A stretch of DNA of 64,000 nucleotides from Exobacillus caeni (GTDB taxonomy: Bacteria > Bacillota > Bacilli > Bacillales > Guptibacillaceae), in NCBI RefSeq assembly GCF_005747095.1, contig NZ_SWLG01000008.1, positions 1-64,000 on the forward strand. The letters are read 5' to 3'. Below, piece by piece: positions 61,044 through 64,000 of the stretch. Position 1 is the first letter of the stretch. Each line of letters opens with the position of its first letter. Both the position numbers and the translations under genes were made by a program. Under the pieces are notes generated by a model. That model saw only the letters and a program-made list of their open reading frames with translations. It did not search any database and had not been told where the DNA came from.

Positions 61044-62342
61044 ATGAAGCGAAATGCTGATGAACTTATCGAAGAAATTAGTGACTTTCTCGTAGTGTAC
61101 CTAAAGTCAGGAAAAGTCGGGCTGAATTCCTTTATAAAAAAAGCACACCTTGAAATCTCACAGCTGGAGCAACTGCTACAAATCCATTTCTTGTTAAAAG
61201 AAGAGGTAAAAGAATTTGTCCGCGAACTGCCATTGATGATCCGGAGATTTAAAACATCAACAAATGTAAAAACAGACACATACCAGGGAGAAGTCAGAGG
61301 ACAGATCAACTGGCAAAGCACTATAAAAGAGCGATTAAGGTTAAACACTCAGGATAAAACCATCTTTTCTGTAAATGAACGAAACCGGAATTATGCCATA
61401 AAGGAAAACCTTATACTGAAAGAGCTCTTACAAACGCTATATTCGATTCTGTTTGAAAAAGTAGATAGTGATTATTATAAAAAATATGAATGGTTCAAGG
61501 AATGGGAACCACTTAAAGAGACAGTAGATCATATGGTCCGCAAAAACATTTACTTATCAAGAGTCAATCTAGAAAAGGTAACCGTTACGAACAGAATGAT
61601 CCAGGAAACTATGAAACACCGAAATCCCTTGTATCGTTCTGCAGCTAACCTTTTGTTTCAGTATAGGCGGCTACTGTCAGGAAAGTTAAACGAGACAGAA
61701 GTACAAAAGCTATTGCGAGAAACCTTTGTATTCCCTGAGCAAGAGGACGTTTTATTCGAGCTATACTGGGTGGTTCAATTAATAAAGCACAATTCCCAAA
61801 ACGCCCAGCTCCAATTAATGGATGGGCGAAACAATCTTGTTGCTCAGTGGAGTGATGAAGAATATTTATATAAGATTTATCATGATTCAACAGGATCAAG
61901 TAATTTGAGATTTAACATTTCCGTAGATGAGATAAAGAAAGTGAATCATCCTTTTTTAAAAAGGAAAATCGAATCAATGAACCTTGCCAACCAATTGGCT
62001 AAAGAACATTTTGGAAGAGGTTTTGATACTTCTACTTACTGGAGTGGGCGGCCGGATATTATTGTGGAGATTTATAATAGGGAGTCGGATGAACTGAAAA
62101 AGGTAGTGATTGGAGAGGTGAAGCATACGAAAAGGGTGGAGTATGCGATTACTGGGCTGCGTGAGCTGGTGGATTATATGAAGCTTGTTAAAGATAGGAA
62201 TAAAAATAACCTTGAAGAGGCTGTCGAGATTAGAGGAATCCTATTTACCGATAAGATTAAGCAGATACCATTCTCTAACAATAGCATAAAAATTCATCAT
62301 GATTCTTTTAACGATAATAATGTATCTATCATTTATCTTTAG
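61044..62342 (+). CDS. McrC-like PD-(D/E)XK nuclease subunit
   Basis: A 432-residue protein with a C-terminal nuclease core: GRPD with D338, then IGEVK with E358 and K360, the PD-(D/E)XK triad spacing seen in McrC-type proteins. The N-terminal half is mostly helical with a DUF2357-like appearance. It follows the McrB-like gene by 10 bp, so the two are coexpressed and likely form a complex in which the AAA+ ring moves along DNA and the nuclease cuts. The specific recognition target (methylated, hydroxymethylated or other modified DNA) is unknown. Confidence 0.75.
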   Translation: MKRNADELIEEISDFLVVYLKSGKVGLNSFIKKAHLEISQLEQLLQIHFLLKEEVKEFVRELPLMIRRFKTSTNVKTDTYQGEVRGQINWQSTIKERLRLNTQDKTIFSVNERNRNYAIKENLILKELLQTLYSILFEKVDSDYYKKYEWFKEWEPLKETVDHMVRKNIYLSRVNLEKVTVTNRMIQETMKHRNPLYRSAANLLFQYRRLLSGKLNETEVQKLLRETFVFPEQEDVLFELYWVVQLIKHNSQNAQLQLMDGRNNLVAQWSDEEYLYKIYHDSTGSSNLRFNISVDEIKKVNHPFLKRKIESMNLANQLAKEHFGRGFDTSTYWSGRPDIIVEIYNRESDELKKVVIGEVKHTKRVEYAITGLRELVDYMKLVKDRNKNNLEEAVEIRGILFTDKIKQIPFSNNSIKIHHDSFNDNNVSIIYL

Positions 62343-62502
62343 GCAATTTGTATATTGAATAATGACGTAAAAGTACAAAGTAGAACAAGTTACACACGAG
62401 AAATCAGCATATTAGCAGGAATTGATAGACACACAACTTAAAACAATAAGAACCATATTTTTAGGATCATTAAGAATAAGAATTTGGGAAGGAGAAAAGG
62501 AT

Positions 62503-64000
62503 ATGAGCGTTAGCGTCTATGATAAATTGGAAGCAAAAATATATAAATTAAAAGATATTCTAAGCGAAATTGATACTGAAAATTTGCTTGGGCTAGTTGC
62601 TACTGAATTTGGAATCACCTTGGATACTAGCGAAAGTATTTTTAAGAAGACGCAATTAAAATCTCCTTTTAAGCAATACTTATATTTGATTGGCTTAATG
62701 CTATCAACAAAAGATAACTGTAAATCATCAAAAAATAATCCTCCAATGGAAAAAATAAAAACTCTCCTTAATGAAATTACAGATTATTATGTAGAATTAT
62801 TTCTTCCTGTTGAAGGACAAGAAGTAGACGAACGATGGTTAGCATCAAGAAAAATAAGTATGCCCGTATTTTTGAATTATTTTAATACAAACTCCTTAAC
62901 GTATGAAGAACAAGTTATAGAGAGAATTAGAAACTGGTTTACTCCTTTCGATAAATATATCAAAGAACAAATAGGTATAAGTGTAAATGAACTAATATGT
63001 ATTTTTACTTTTATTAGGGATAACCTGCAAAAAAGGTTCGATGAGGTACAAGTTTTACAAGGTAAAATGTATGAGGAACGGGAACATTTTTTTGAGTATA
63101 TGAGAAAAAAGAAGGTTTCATTTGAACAAGCAAAGAAAGAATTGCATCTTCCAAATACAATTAAATTGGGTGAAGAGTTCCAATTAATCCATCAGATTAA
63201 GATTGAAGATTTAAAGATAGAGTTTGGAGAAAGTGTAGCAAAGAGTTTTGTCAGTGTTTTTTCAAGAATAAGAGAAGAAAGTGATTTTTTCTATTATACT
63301 GAACCAAATCCATTTGAAGCATCTCCTATTTGGAGAAAATCTGATGAAATATTATTTGTGCCAATGTACAAACAAATAATCCATGCGATCCACATACAAC
63401 TTACTGAGTTATTAGAGAATAGTGAACATAGAACGAAATTTTATAAAAATAGGGACAAAAAATCAGAAGATAAAACCCTAGAAATTTTTCAAGGATTATT
63501 TAAGGATTCAGCTACATACTACACCTCTGTTTTTGAAAATAATAAATCCCATAATGAACATGACATACTTATTAAATATGGAGAAACGCTTTTTATAGTA
63601 GAAGTTAAAGCATCAAAGGTAAAGGAACCTTTTAGAAACCCCGAAAAAGCTTATAAAAGAATCAAGAGAGATTTTAAAAGCGATGGCGGTATCCAAAAAG
63701 GATATGACCAAGGATTGAACTTAAAAAATTTAATATTACAAAACGAAGAAACAACACTATATGATTCAAAAGGTACTGAATTAGTAAAGTTAGAAAAAGA
63801 TAAAATACAGAAGGTATTTATAATTGTTGTTACCGCCGAAGATATGGGAATTCTCTCAACTAATTTATCCTACTTACTTGAAAAGCCAGAGGAAGAACCT
63901 TATGCATGGGCATGTAACTTATATGATTTAGAAACAGCTTTGGATGGGCTTGTCTACACACAAGGTACCATAAGTACGTTTATTCAATACTTGGAGGAAA
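62503..64000 (+). CDS. Large protein with PD-(D/E)XK nuclease motif (partial, 3' end outside the window)
   Basis: An open frame from ATG 62503 (GGAAGGAGAAAAGG site) with no stop before the window end; at least 499 residues. The first about 330 residues are helical and have no known motif. A nuclease-like core follows: NEHDILIKYG with D354, then FIVEVKASK with E367 and K369. This spacing fits PD-(D/E)XK (NERD/restriction-like). The C-terminal part is not complete. It starts 160 bp after the McrC-like gene on the same strand, AT-rich like its neighbours. It may be a third component of the defence module or an independent nuclease. Not a recognised family. Confidence 0.65.
   Translation, partial: MSVSVYDKLEAKIYKLKDILSEIDTENLLGLVATEFGITLDTSESIFKKTQLKSPFKQYLYLIGLMLSTKDNCKSSKNNPPMEKIKTLLNEITDYYVELFLPVEGQEVDERWLASRKISMPVFLNYFNTNSLTYEEQVIERIRNWFTPFDKYIKEQIGISVNELICIFTFIRDNLQKRFDEVQVLQGKMYEEREHFFEYMRKKKVSFEQAKKELHLPNTIKLGEEFQLIHQIKIEDLKIEFGESVAKSFVSVFSRIREESDFFYYTEPNPFEASPIWRKSDEILFVPMYKQIIHAIHIQLTELLENSEHRTKFYKNRDKKSEDKTLEIFQGLFKDSATYYTSVFENNKSHNEHDILIKYGETLFIVEVKASKVKEPFRNPEKAYKRIKRDFKSDGGIQKGYDQGLNLKNLILQNEETTLYDSKGTELVKLEKDKIQKVFIIVVTAEDMGILSTNLSYLLEKPEEEPYAWACNLYDLETALDGLVYTQGTISTFIQYLEE

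Overview
The window reads as chromosome of an aerobic, spore-forming Bacillaceae species of low to moderate GC (Bacillus or a close relative such as Fictibacillus; genus is inference). Supporting signs are strong Bacillus-type ribosome binding sites, frequent GTG/TTG starts, a Tlp-type spore protein, a YjcZ-family peptide, CsbD, SbcCD, CtaG, OpuD, YwbE and GMP reductase homologues, and regulatory sites of B. subtilis type. No rRNA, tRNA or CRISPR array was seen.

Layout. 1-4.8 kb: a DUF421 membrane protein, a DinG/YpvA-type helicase, a small lipoprotein, and csbD behind a sigma-B-like promoter. 4.8-10.2 kb: an aldehyde dehydrogenase, a YeiH-type exporter and a sulfonate-type ABC operon. 10.4-15.7 kb: an alpha/beta hydrolase, a NarK-type nitrate/nitrite carrier with an FNR-like box, an amino acid permease and a DUF2294 protein. 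15.8-23.4 kb: sbcDC, then amtB under a near-ideal TnrA/GlnR promoter and followed by a DUF294 protein and a DEDDh exonuclease rather than glnK. 23.7-36.7 kb: small lipoproteins, Tlp, oxidoreductases (aldo/keto, FAD-Rieske, luciferase-like, sulfite-oxidase-like, glycine-oxidase-like), a YlbC-like CAP protein beside ctaG, and rlmN. 36.8-44.9 kb: a metzincin-motif protein, an iron alcohol dehydrogenase, a nucleotidase, an M42 peptidase with a peptide-binding lipoprotein, a PfpI protein and three very small genes. 45-53.6 kb: a hydroxyacid dehydrogenase/creatininase/sirtuin operon, guaC with a PurBox pair, an XRE-cupin regulator divergent from a LigB-type dioxygenase, ywbE, opuD and a sugar dehydrogenase lipoprotein. 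53.9-57.8 kb: an acetamidase/formamidase, an IS200-type element, and an SDR divergent from a TetR regulator.

The right end (57.8-64 kb) is the most accessory part: a McrB-like GTPase/ATPase, a PD-(D/E)XK partner overlapping its control region, and a third large protein with its own PD-(D/E)XK signature that runs off the window. It looks like a McrBC-type (type IV restriction) defence module with a possible extra nuclease, and is the best candidate for something undescribed.

Most genes are separated by clear intrinsic terminators, often bidirectional between convergent genes. Several signals match their genes' expected physiology: TnrA/GlnR at amtB, PurR at guaC, FNR at narK and sigma-B at csbD. 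Two copies of a nested palindromic repeat (left edge and 6.3 kb) suggest a genome-wide repeat family.
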